Shown here: positions 16,316 to 22,941 of the stretch, one piece after another | Numbering within the stretch: position 1 is the first letter of the stretch | How the letters are laid out: each line of letters opens with the position of its first letter | DNA from: CAG-390 sp045546615 | GTDB lineage: Bacteria > Bacillota > Clostridia > Oscillospirales > CAG-272 | DNA: 22,996 nucleotides | Reading direction: 5' to 3' | NCBI GenBank assembly: GCA_045546615.1 | Contig: JAZQDD010000019.1 | Coordinates: forward strand, 1 to 22,996 | Notes under the pieces: model-generated | What the model saw: only the letters and a program-made list of their open reading frames with translations | Database searches by the model: none | Told to the model about the DNA's origin: nothing | Program-made: the position numbers and the translations under genes

Positions 16316-17566
16316 ATGTTAGTCAGCCGAATATTCGACAGAGCCGTAAGTCTGGTCATCAGAGCCAAGATAGCCGCCGATACCGATTCTATGGTAAAGG
16401 CGACTACGGCGGCGGCTAATCTTGCATCAAAGACCGTTAAGGTGACCGAAACCAAGACGGAAAACCGAAGCGAAACCAAGTCCGAAAGCGTTATCGGTTC
16501 GGAAAGCGAGAGCATTATCGATACTGCAACGTCAAATGAGGTTATCGCGGAATGTTCAAAAAACAATGCGAGTACCACCAACAGCGCGACGGAAAACATT
16601 ACCGATGAGGCAAGCAAGACCTTTGCCTCCGATGGTACAAAGAGCGGTAGTGGAAGTAATAATCAAAATACGACCACTTCCGAGACGGTAAGCGACACAT
16701 CTTCAGAGACAAGGTCGGGTTCTTCTAATGAAAAAACTACACAGACAGGTTCTGTGGATGCTGAAAACACGGATGAGCTTTTTATCAGCGAGATCCCGAC
16801 TTCAGCCGAGAACGTTACCACCACATCCGAAAGGCTTATCACGACCATTGATCAGGAAAATAGTGATACCAAAACAGTCACGGGAAGCTCCGAGGATGAG
16901 ATAGAGAGAACCGGCTCTCATCAGGCGTCGGGCACGTCAAACGTTAGCGGGGAAAATTCGCAGAGTGAGGAAACTCACTCGGAAGGCGAAGAAAGTTCCG
17001 CAAGCTCCAGAGATATTGTATCCAGCGGCGAGAGCACAAAAACAAATAATTTCGAGAAGGATTCTACCACAAACGAAGAAAGCGAAAGAACTACCACAAG
17101 TTCATCCTCAAATGAAATCGACAAGAATGCATCAAACGGAATAGAGGCGGAGATCACCACGGTCAAGATCAGCGAAACTTCGGGCGTAGAGCTGTTTCCG
17201 GAGCGAAGCGAGGAGGCAAAAAAAGCGTATGTGGACTCCATTGTCTCGGATTACATCGAACGTGCCCCGTGTATTATTGCGGCACTTGTCAGCGAGGCGG
17301 CAAACCTTGATAAGTTATACCGAGAAGCTCATGGATTGCCCGAACAGCCTCCGTACGACGCCTTGGAAATATCGCTCGATAGTGAATTTCCGCTTTGCGA
17401 TCGTTTCGCCAGCGCCGCGGTAAATTATACCGCAGCAATGCTGATACTTGACGACGACGTTGATCTGTATGAACGGCTTTTCCATAAATGGTGTGATGCT
17501 ATTTGCGTTATCGGAACGGAGATTCCCTCCGTGCTTCACACTATAGTAAATAAATATCCTTATTAA
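16316..17566 (+). CDS. Head-tail-connector-like protein with a long disordered Ser/Thr/Glu insert
   Basis: GGAGG precedes the ATG at 16316, 17 bases after the capsid gene, so it belongs to the same operon. The 416-residue product has three parts. Residues 1-42 are Ala/Thr-rich and helical. Residues about 43-285 are low-complexity, almost wholly Ser, Thr, Glu, Asn, Asp, Lys and Gly (for example T-E-T-K-T-E-N-R-S-E-T-K-S-E-S). Residues about 296-416 form a compact helical domain (Y-I-E-R-A-P-C-I-I-A-A-L-V-S-E, P-L-C-D-R-F-A-S-A-A-V-N-Y-T-A-A-M-L-I). That domain resembles small head-completion or connector proteins usually encoded after phage coat genes; this call rests on position and general pattern. 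The disordered insert is unusual for such a protein. It might instead be a capsid decoration or surface-exposed spike. The frame is open throughout. Confidence 0.6.
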   Translation: MLVSRIFDRAVSLVIRAKIAADTDSMVKATTAAANLASKTVKVTETKTENRSETKSESVIGSESESIIDTATSNEVIAECSKNNASTTNSATENITDEASKTFASDGTKSGSGSNNQNTTTSETVSDTSSETRSGSSNEKTTQTGSVDAENTDELFISEIPTSAENVTTTSERLITTIDQENSDTKTVTGSSEDEIERTGSHQASGTSNVSGENSQSEETHSEGEESSASSRDIVSSGESTKTNNFEKDSTTNEESERTTTSSSSNEIDKNASNGIEAEITTVKISETSGVELFPERSEEAKKAYVDSIVSDYIERAPCIIAALVSEAANLDKLYREAHGLPEQPPYDALEISLDSEFPLCDRFASAAVNYTAAMLILDDDVDLYERLFHKWCDAICVIGTEIPSVLHTIVNKYPY

Positions 17567-17581
17567 ATTAAGGACGTTTTA

Positions 17582-17617
17582 TGCGGCATGCTCTTTCGGG
17601 AGTGTGCCGCAGTTTTT
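17582..17617 (+). terminator. Terminator of the phage head cassette
   Basis: The stem 17582-17594 with 17599-17611 (two G-T pairs plus a closing T-G) closes on a TTCG loop and is followed by five T (17613-17617). It begins 15 bases after the last cassette gene. Confidence 0.88.
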
Positions 17618-17633
17618 AATGCATAGTATACGG

Positions 17634-17671
17634 ATAAAAATAACAAGGCGGCTTTTTGCGAAGCCGCCTTG
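17634..17671 (-). terminator. Terminator of the DUF5685/J-domain operon
   Basis: An 11-bp perfect stem (17644-17654 with 17661-17671) with a 6-nt loop is followed on the minus strand by TTATTTTTAT, a good T-tract. It sits 36 bases after the J-domain gene's stop. Confidence 0.85.
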
Positions 17672-17706
17672 ATGAAATTTTAAATAGTTTGTCAGCAAAA
17701 ACGCTG

Positions 17707-18333
17707 TTAGCAGCAAGGGCCGGGCATGCCGCAACAAAGGCTGTAAAGACAGCAACAGTCAAGGCAATTGCCGGCGCAAACATTTTGTTGGGTGGAATAC
17801 GTACCGTTTGAGCCGTATGCATTCATTTGACGCCGTAACTGATCACGGGCGTTCTGATATTCGGCGTTATACGGATCGCGGGAAACCGCTATGTCAAAGC
17901 ATCTTCCTGCATCCATATACTGTCCTCTGCGCACCAAAACGCATCCGCGCAGAAAGTACCATTCGCCGCCTCGCAGGCTCTCGTCCATGTGTAACAGTAT
18001 GTCATCCGCACGCGCAACGTCCCCTGCGTTGATCAGACGGCGCACCGTGCTGAATTGCTCGGCACCCGCCCCGCTGTATTCACTTTCCGAATTGCCGTAA
18101 TTGTAGGAATTGCTGTAGCCGGAGGATGAGCTTCCGCCCGTCCGTTGCTTTTGTATTTCTTCGTATGCCGCGTTGACTTCTTGCATTTTCTCGGTAGCAA
18201 GATCGGCAAGGTCACTGTCGCGGTATCTATCGGGGTGATATTTTCTTGCAAGCTCGCGGTAGGCTTTTTTTATTTCCTCATCGCTTGCGGAAGGGGAGAC
18301 TCCGAGGACGGAGTATGGGTCTTTATATGACAT
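17707..18333 (-). CDS. J-domain (DnaJ-like) protein with TPR-like middle and Cys-rich tail
   Basis: 208 residues. The N-terminal J domain (about 4-63) has the essential His-Pro-Asp (33-35) needed to stimulate a DnaK ATPase. A Gly/Ser/Tyr-rich linker (65-92) leads to a helical tetratricopeptide-like region (about 94-170: S-T-V-R-R-L-I-N-A-G-D, then R-G-C-V-L-V-R-R-G-Q-Y, then A-V-S-R-D-P-Y-N-A-E-Y). The last 23 residues hold nine cysteines (C186, C190, C193-195, C200-201, C207-208), suggesting metal binding or palmitoyl-like membrane contact. It lacks the zinc-finger and C-terminal domains of true DnaJ, so it is a specialised co-chaperone. Its start overlaps the end of the DUF5685 gene by 11 bases, so the two act together. 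Confidence 0.87.
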   Translation of the reverse strand: MSYKDPYSVLGVSPSASDEEIKKAYRELARKYHPDRYRDSDLADLATEKMQEVNAAYEEIQKQRTGGSSSSGYSNSYNYGNSESEYSGAGAEQFSTVRRLINAGDVARADDILLHMDESLRGGEWYFLRGCVLVRRGQYMDAGRCFDIAVSRDPYNAEYQNARDQLRRQMNAYGSNGTYSTQQNVCAGNCLDCCCLYSLCCGMPGPCC

Positions 18334-19249
18334 GGCTTTTTTCCTCGTTTTTTTCTATGTCGTCACGCCTCGGCTTGAGGTAGCTTCCATCAAGCACGGC
18401 TGTAGTGACGCGTGGCAATCCTATGCCAAGAATATTGTATAGTATGGCTCGGGCATCGGAATTTCTTTCTGTGTCCGCAAGGTCGAGTGCGGCGAGCGCC
18501 GCTCCGGCTTCGGCGGTCAACATGCACTCAACTGTCTTTTTTTCATCATCTGACAGCTCGTTTGATGAATACGCTATGCGGAATGGGTTGAATCTGTTGC
18601 GCTTTGAGTCCTTTGGAAGATCATCAAGCGCGTCAATACAGTATATCCAGCGGCCGACGTGCATACCTATTGATTCAGCGATCAGCTTGCTCTCGTCAGC
18701 AAGACCGTAAGATATGACGAGCGCCAGAACTTTTCCGAACATGGACGCCAACTTGTCAAGAGAGACGGTGGCAGGAGACGATCTTGCCTCATTTTCCGCG
18801 CTGTACAGCTCCGATAACGCAGTAACTACGGGCGCTGCGAGGTCGGGGTATGCTTTTCTCACTCTTTTTTTCCAACTTTTGCCGCCTATACTGCCTATTT
18901 GTGCGGCAATGCGGCGCATTCCTCTCTCGTCGAGAGTGTCGTCATCAAACTTTAGCGCGGTAAGCAAGGACGTTGCGGCGGCGGCGTAACGCGTATGCTC
19001 GCATTTTTCCGCACAGGCACGCTTGAGAATGGGATTGGCGGCGCATCTGCGGCGGCGAAATGATACGTTATCGCCCGTCAGAACAAGGCGCACAAGCGTG
19101 AGAAACACCGCATCATAGGATAGCGCAAGCCGCGAAACAGCTCCGCATACGTCGCCGTGTGCTTTGCAGATACCGCAGTAGACGGCGCGGTAGTATTCGT
19201 ATTCTGCCACGCGAAGCGCGGGAACGTGCGGTCTGACGTAGCCGAACAT
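18323..19249 (-). CDS. DUF5685 family protein
   Basis: 308 residues with the family's opening M-F-G-Y-V-R-P and the conserved Y-C-G-I-C-K (24-29), plus further cysteines C35, C68, C78 and C82, a likely metal or cofactor site. L-S-Y-D-A-V-F-L-T-L (43-52) and the later D-A-L-D-D-L-P-K-D-S-K-R-N-R-F-N-P-F are also characteristic. The acidic-rich helical pattern has been compared with prenyl-synthase-like folds, but no function is established that I know of. It is first in an operon with the J-domain gene, a pairing that suggests the co-chaperone matures or regulates this protein. ATG 19249 has GGGAGG six bases upstream. Confidence 0.85.
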   Translation of the reverse strand: MFGYVRPHVPALRVAEYEYYRAVYCGICKAHGDVCGAVSRLALSYDAVFLTLVRLVLTGDNVSFRRRRCAANPILKRACAEKCEHTRYAAAATSLLTALKFDDDTLDERGMRRIAAQIGSIGGKSWKKRVRKAYPDLAAPVVTALSELYSAENEARSSPATVSLDKLASMFGKVLALVISYGLADESKLIAESIGMHVGRWIYCIDALDDLPKDSKRNRFNPFRIAYSSNELSDDEKKTVECMLTAEAGAALAALDLADTERNSDARAILYNILGIGLPRVTTAVLDGSYLKPRRDDIEKNEEKSHVI

Positions 19250-19278
19250 TTTTGCCTCCCAAAGTTACATTCTAATAT

Positions 19279-19307
19279 ATGATATATCATTTTTTATGAA
19301 AATTCAA
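19279..19307 (-). promoter_or_regulatory. Promoter of the DUF5685/J-domain operon
   Basis: On the minus strand TTGAAT (19307-19302) is followed by 17 bp and TATCAT (19284-19279). The -10 forms half of the perfect 12-bp palindrome ATGATATATCAT (19279-19290), a possible operator. Confidence 0.6.
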
Positions 19308-19418
19308 TACCCATTTGTAAATTATTCCCCATTTTTATTTTTTGAGCAAAAAAATTTGTTCTTTAAAAGCGTAACATCGCGTTTTTTTGTCAACTTTCAC
19401 AAAAAACTTTTTTACCTA

Positions 19419-19447
19419 TTGACAAATCTGTGACAGTATTGTATAAT
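19419..19447 (+). promoter_or_regulatory. Consensus sigma-A promoter of the solute-binding protein gene
   Basis: TTGACA (19419-19424), a 17-bp spacer and TATAAT (19442-19447) match the vegetative consensus at all twelve positions. Strong constitutive transcription is expected, starting near 19454. Confidence 0.9.
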
Positions 19448-19462
19448 AAAACCACCAATAAA

Positions 19463-19499
19463 TGCACTTGGGCGTTCTGCGCCCTTTTGCAAATTTTTT
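19463..19499 (+). promoter_or_regulatory. Leader hairpin with T-tract, possible attenuator
   Basis: In the roughly 58-base leader, GGGCG (19470-19474) pairs with CGCCC (19480-19484), and the outer TGCA (19463-19466) pairs with TGCA (19488-19491). Six T follow at 19494-19499, directly before the AGGAGG at 19501. The shape is that of a weak intrinsic terminator placed ahead of the gene. Confidence 0.45.
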
Positions 19500-19511
19500 C
19501 AGGAGGAAAAA

Positions 19512-21020
19512 ATGAAAAACGCAACAAAGCTTGTATGCCTCATGATGGCAGTTTTGATGATGGCAGTTGCACTTGTTTCATGTGCCGACACCGGTGATGG
19601 AAATTCCACCACTACCGGCCCTGTTACAACCAACCCCTCGTCAAACAATTCGGATGTTGTTCCCGCCGTTCCGGATGGCGTGACTTATCCCGATCAGACT
19701 GTCACCGTTATTGCCAGCAACTACGACTGGTTTAATGACGAGATCTACGTTGAGGCTGAGACCGGAAGCGCAATTCCCGACGCAGTTTGGAAGCGCAACG
19801 ACCTCGTTCAGAAGAAACTCGGTATCATCTTTTATTATGCTGGACAGGATTCCAGCAGCGGTCCCGGTGGAACGAACAAGGTTCTTGGAGAAGTTGAGAA
19901 GCAGTATTCGTCCGGACTTAACGATTACTCCGTAGCAGTAGGTAACTCTTACAGCACCTCTTCTGCAACTATGGAGAACCATTTCGTTGACCTTACCGAC
20001 ATGAGCCAGTACTTTGATCTTGAAAAGCCTTACTGGTCACAGGGTGTTAACGATGCTCTCAGCATTGGTAATGCTCAGTATGTTTGCACTGGTGCAATGG
20101 TTCTTTCATCCTACAGACTCATTTACGGTACTCTGTTCAATGAGACTCTCTTTAACAACCACGAGGTTGAGCTGCCTTACGATAAGGTAGATAAGAAAGA
20201 GTGGACCATGGCTTACCAGAGAAGCCTCGTAGAGACCTTCTGCGATGCAGAGGTTGATCAGGATCCTAACGCAACCTACGGTTTCATCGTAAACCACAAT
20301 AACATAGGCTGTGACCCCTACCTTAGCTCTCTCAAGGTTCCGCTCATCGTAAAGGATGAGAACAACATGTTTAAGGTAGAGACAGACAGAGACCGCACCG
20401 TTTCCGCAATAGGCGAGATCTGTGACCTTATCTATAACTCCAGAGGAACTTTGCGTGTTTCCAGCTACGGTAACGATAGCGAGCAGGGAGACCTTGCTAA
20501 GAAGTTCTCCGAGGGTACTGCTGCAATGGCACACCTTCGTCTTATGGAGCTTGAGGGCGAGTATCTCTCCGGTATGGAAGATGTCTACGGTATTCTCCCC
20601 ATGCCTTTGCTCAACTCCGAGCAGGATGATTACTACACCATGGCTCACGACCAGATTTCCGTTATTGGTGTTCCCAATACCAGAAAGACTGCTGAAGAGC
20701 TTGAGATGATCGGTGCGTTCCTCGATCTTATGGGATACTACTCCTACACCGAAGTAACTCCCGTATACTACGATATGTGCCTTAAGGGCAGATATTTCGA
20801 GAACCCCCGCGCTCTTGATATGCTCGACACTCTTACCAGTGGTCTTTACATCGATCCCGGAGTTATCTACCACGAGATCGTTGGTAGCCCTCTTGCAAGC
20901 TGGCGTCAGTGGATAGGCAGCAACAAGACCAGCGTTGCTTCCTCCATTACCATTCTTGGTAGAAACATGACCGCTCAAGTTAAGAAGGTTAACACTGCAT
21001 TTGAAAAGATTGCTAAATAA
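19512..21020 (+). CDS. Extracellular solute-binding lipoprotein (ABC sugar-type)
   Basis: 502 residues with a lysine-led hydrophobic signal and lipobox L-V-S-C (21-24), then a Thr/Pro/Ser/Asn-rich tether (about 31-48). The body has the order of family 1 solute-binding proteins: an opening strand (Q-T-V-T-V-I-A-S-N-Y-D-W-F), aromatic-rich mid region (K-P-Y-W-S-Q-G-V-N-D), and the late motif G-I-L-P-M-P-L-L-N, followed by a helical tail. It should capture a sugar or oligosaccharide for an ABC importer. No permease or ATPase gene is nearby, so it is either an orphan that serves a transporter elsewhere or a surface glycan binder. Translation starts from AGGAGG five bases before the ATG. It is monocistronic between a perfect promoter and a strong terminator. 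Confidence 0.88.
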   Translation: MKNATKLVCLMMAVLMMAVALVSCADTGDGNSTTTGPVTTNPSSNNSDVVPAVPDGVTYPDQTVTVIASNYDWFNDEIYVEAETGSAIPDAVWKRNDLVQKKLGIIFYYAGQDSSSGPGGTNKVLGEVEKQYSSGLNDYSVAVGNSYSTSSATMENHFVDLTDMSQYFDLEKPYWSQGVNDALSIGNAQYVCTGAMVLSSYRLIYGTLFNETLFNNHEVELPYDKVDKKEWTMAYQRSLVETFCDAEVDQDPNATYGFIVNHNNIGCDPYLSSLKVPLIVKDENNMFKVETDRDRTVSAIGEICDLIYNSRGTLRVSSYGNDSEQGDLAKKFSEGTAAMAHLRLMELEGEYLSGMEDVYGILPMPLLNSEQDDYYTMAHDQISVIGVPNTRKTAEELEMIGAFLDLMGYYSYTEVTPVYYDMCLKGRYFENPRALDMLDTLTSGLYIDPGVIYHEIVGSPLASWRQWIGSNKTSVASSITILGRNMTAQVKKVNTAFEKIAK

Positions 21021-21030
21021 TCTTTAATTT

Positions 21031-21063
21031 AAAGGGTTGCGTCAAAAGCGCAACCCTTTTTCT
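21031..21063 (+). terminator. Terminator after the solute-binding protein gene
   Basis: An 11-bp perfect stem (21031-21041 with 21049-21059) with a 7-nt loop is followed by a T-tract, ten bases after the stop codon. Confidence 0.9.
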
Positions 21064-21073
21064 CGTCATTGTA

Positions 21074-21102
21074 TTGACAATTGGTGAAAGGTAATATATA
21101 AT
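21074..21102 (+). promoter_or_regulatory. Consensus sigma-A promoter of the HAD/ROK operon
   Basis: TTGACA (21074-21079), a 17-bp spacer and TATAAT (21097-21102) match consensus fully. The decamer TTGGTGAAAG lies in the spacer (21081-21090) and again at about 21122-21131 near the ribosome site. Confidence 0.9.
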
Positions 21103-21145
21103 AAATGTTGTAAATTGTATCTTGGTGAAAGAGGTTTAATGGTAT

Positions 21146-21856
21146 ATGGTTAAACTTGTGGCATTTGATCTTGACGGTACGTTGACACAGCATAAAACGC
21201 CTATAAGTGACGAGAATCGTGCGGTTCTTGATCGTCTTGCTGAAAAATATACGCTCCTTATTGTGGGGGCAGGACGGTGCATGCGTATTTATAAGCAATT
21301 GAGAGAATATCCTATTGATATAATAGGCAACTACGGATTGCAATATGCAAGATATGATAGTAAGACTGCTTCTCCCGTTATTGAGCAGGACTTGGTGTTA
21401 CCTTGCGATAGAGGATCTGTTTCGGCGAGAATTGAGATGCTTCGCAAAAAATACGGTTTTACCGATTTTGCGGGGGAGAGCGTGGAGTTCCATCCGTCCG
21501 GATGCGTCACGTTCCCGGTACTTGGCACAGCTGCAAAAATAGAGGACAAGCTTGCATTTGACCCCGATAGGTCAAAGCGCCACAAAATATATGACGAGGT
21601 GTGCGAGGTATTTTCTGAATACGTCGTGTTCGTTGGAGGCTCCTCATCGTTTGATATGGTGCCCAAGCCGTATGACAAATATTATGCGCTTTCGCGTTAC
21701 TGCGAGGAGCGCGGCATCGCACATGACGAGGCGGTTTTTGTGGGCGATGGCTACGGCAGGGGCGGCAATGATGAGTCTGTGTTCGTTTCTGATTTTGGAT
21801 CAATAAAAGTTGATGATTACAGAAAACTCGGAGAATATCTTAACGATCTTCTCTGA
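21146..21856 (+). CDS. HAD-superfamily phosphatase/mutase, phosphomannomutase-like (HAD-IIB)
   Basis: 236 residues. HAD motif I is F-D-L-D-G-T-L (7-13; nucleophile D8, acid D10), motif II lies in I-V-G-A-G-R (39-44), Lys178 in P-Y-D-K fits motif III, and motif IV is F-V-G-D-G-Y-G-R-G-G-N-D (198-209). The block F-D-M-V-P-K-P-Y-D-K-Y with the later G-G-N-D closely recalls eukaryote-type phosphomannomutases, which use the same fold. It may interconvert or dephosphorylate hexose phosphates. It is the first gene of an operon with a sugar kinase, 17 bases apart, so the substrate is probably a hexose phosphate or amino-sugar phosphate. The start is ATG 21146, about 11 bases from AGAGG; an ATG at 21139 opens only a four-codon frame. 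Confidence 0.85.
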   Translation: MVKLVAFDLDGTLTQHKTPISDENRAVLDRLAEKYTLLIVGAGRCMRIYKQLREYPIDIIGNYGLQYARYDSKTASPVIEQDLVLPCDRGSVSARIEMLRKKYGFTDFAGESVEFHPSGCVTFPVLGTAAKIEDKLAFDPDRSKRHKIYDEVCEVFSEYVVFVGGSSSFDMVPKPYDKYYALSRYCEERGIAHDEAVFVGDGYGRGGNDESVFVSDFGSIKVDDYRKLGEYLNDLL

Positions 21857-21873
21857 TAAAAAAGGAGATTGAA

Positions 21874-22836
21874 ATGAAATATAGAATAGGTATAGATCTT
21901 GGCGGCACAAATATTGCGGCCGGACTTGTTGATGAAAATTCGGTTATTGTAAAAAAAGTTAGCACCCCCACTATGCCCGAGCGTGCGCCCGAGGCTATTG
22001 TAGACGATATGGCGGCTCTTTGCCAACGTCTTGTGGAGGAGATGGGCATATCCGCAAATGACGTAGTTTTTGTGGGTATAGCTACTCCGGGTATTGCGGA
22101 TAGGGATAATGGCGAGGTCGTATATGCAAATAACCTTCCATTCAAGCATTTCCCCATTGTAAAACTTTTGCGCGAGCGTTTCCCTGTTTCTAACATGGGT
22201 ATAGAGAACGATGCCAATGCCGCCGCATGGGGCGAGGCTGTTGCAGGTGCGGCTAAAGGTAGCAAGAACTCTGTGATGATAACTCTCGGCACGGGTGTCG
22301 GCGGCGGTATCATCATAGACAATAAGGTATATTCAGGATTTAATTTTGCCGGCGCGGAGCTTGGTCATATAGTTATTTCCGCGGGTGGACATCAGTGTTC
22401 ATGTGGCAGATGCGGTTGCTGGGAGGCATATAGCTCCGCCACTGCCCTTATCAGAATGACGTCTGAAAAAATAGAAGAATGCAAGGCGCAAGGCAGAGAG
22501 ACAATCATGACGGAAATGGTTGAAAAGAGAGGGAAGATATCCGGCAGAACCGCCTTTGACGCTATGCGCGCGGGAGATGCCGCGGCAAAAGAGGTGGTGG
22601 ATACTTATATTTACTATCTTGCCTGCGGAATTACTAATATAGTAAACATATTCCAACCCGAGGTGCTTTCTATCGGCGGCGGAGTTTCCAATGAAAAAGA
22701 GAATCTTCTTGCTCCCCTTGTTCCCATCGTCAGAGAAAAGCAGTATGGCGGAGGCATCGTTGCTTCCACGGACATAAGAATAGCACAGCTTGGTAACGAT
22801 GCAGGTATCATCGGAGCGGCTCTGCTTAATTATTGA
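21874..22836 (+). CDS. ROK-family sugar kinase (glucokinase-like)
   Basis: 320 residues, normal length. ATP-binding motif I-D-L-G-G-T-N (7-13); catalytic base D113 in E-N-D-A-N-A-A-A-W-G-E (111-121); the phosphate-binding L-G-T-G-V-G-G-G (138-145); and the ROK substrate/zinc signature A-E-L-G-H (161-165) followed by C-x-C-G-x-C-G-C-x-E (175-184), with H165, C175, C177 and C182 as zinc ligands. G-G-G-V-S closes the ATPase fold. No N-terminal DNA-binding domain, so it is an enzyme, not a repressor. It should phosphorylate glucose or a related hexose in the cytoplasm, complementing binding-protein import that delivers unphosphorylated sugar. It ends with two adjacent stops (TGA TAG). Confidence 0.94.
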   Translation: MKYRIGIDLGGTNIAAGLVDENSVIVKKVSTPTMPERAPEAIVDDMAALCQRLVEEMGISANDVVFVGIATPGIADRDNGEVVYANNLPFKHFPIVKLLRERFPVSNMGIENDANAAAWGEAVAGAAKGSKNSVMITLGTGVGGGIIIDNKVYSGFNFAGAELGHIVISAGGHQCSCGRCGCWEAYSSATALIRMTSEKIEECKAQGRETIMTEMVEKRGKISGRTAFDAMRAGDAAAKEVVDTYIYYLACGITNIVNIFQPEVLSIGGGVSNEKENLLAPLVPIVREKQYGGGIVASTDIRIAQLGNDAGIIGAALLNY

Positions 22837-22844
22837 TAGAAAAA

Positions 22845-22893
22845 GGGGCTGTCTCATTTAGCGCAGAACAAAAATACAAAAATAAGTGAAGAA
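22845..22893. repeat. Possible insertion-sequence or repeat-element end
   Basis: GGGGCTGTCTCATTT (22845-22859) resembles the terminal inverted repeats of some Firmicute insertion sequences (ends reading GGGGCTGTCTCA), and the AT-rich sequence after it is unlike the neighbouring genes. The partner end would lie beyond the window, so this is only a resemblance. Confidence 0.3.
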
Positions 22894-22941
22894 AAAAAGA
22901 CCGTTTTTTTCGTCCAAAAGGATGAAGAAAGCGGTCTTTTT
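22894..22941 (+). terminator. Long hairpin, terminator of the HAD/ROK operon or part of a repeat element
   Basis: A continuous 22-bp stem (22894-22915 with 22920-22941, three G-T pairs) closes an AAAA loop and ends in a T-run. A second, smaller hairpin (22947-22953 with 22958-22964) follows. Unusually long for a simple terminator. Confidence 0.65.

Noticed and set aside
11574..17566. The capsid cassette as an encapsulin nanocompartment
   Set aside because: Terminase and portal genes accompany the coat gene, and there is no cargo enzyme gene next to it, so DNA packaging is the better reading.
21139..21153. Four-codon frame (Met-Val-Tyr-Gly) overlapping the HAD start as a leader peptide
   Set aside because: Too short and without regulatory codons or a leader hairpin; most likely a chance ATG.
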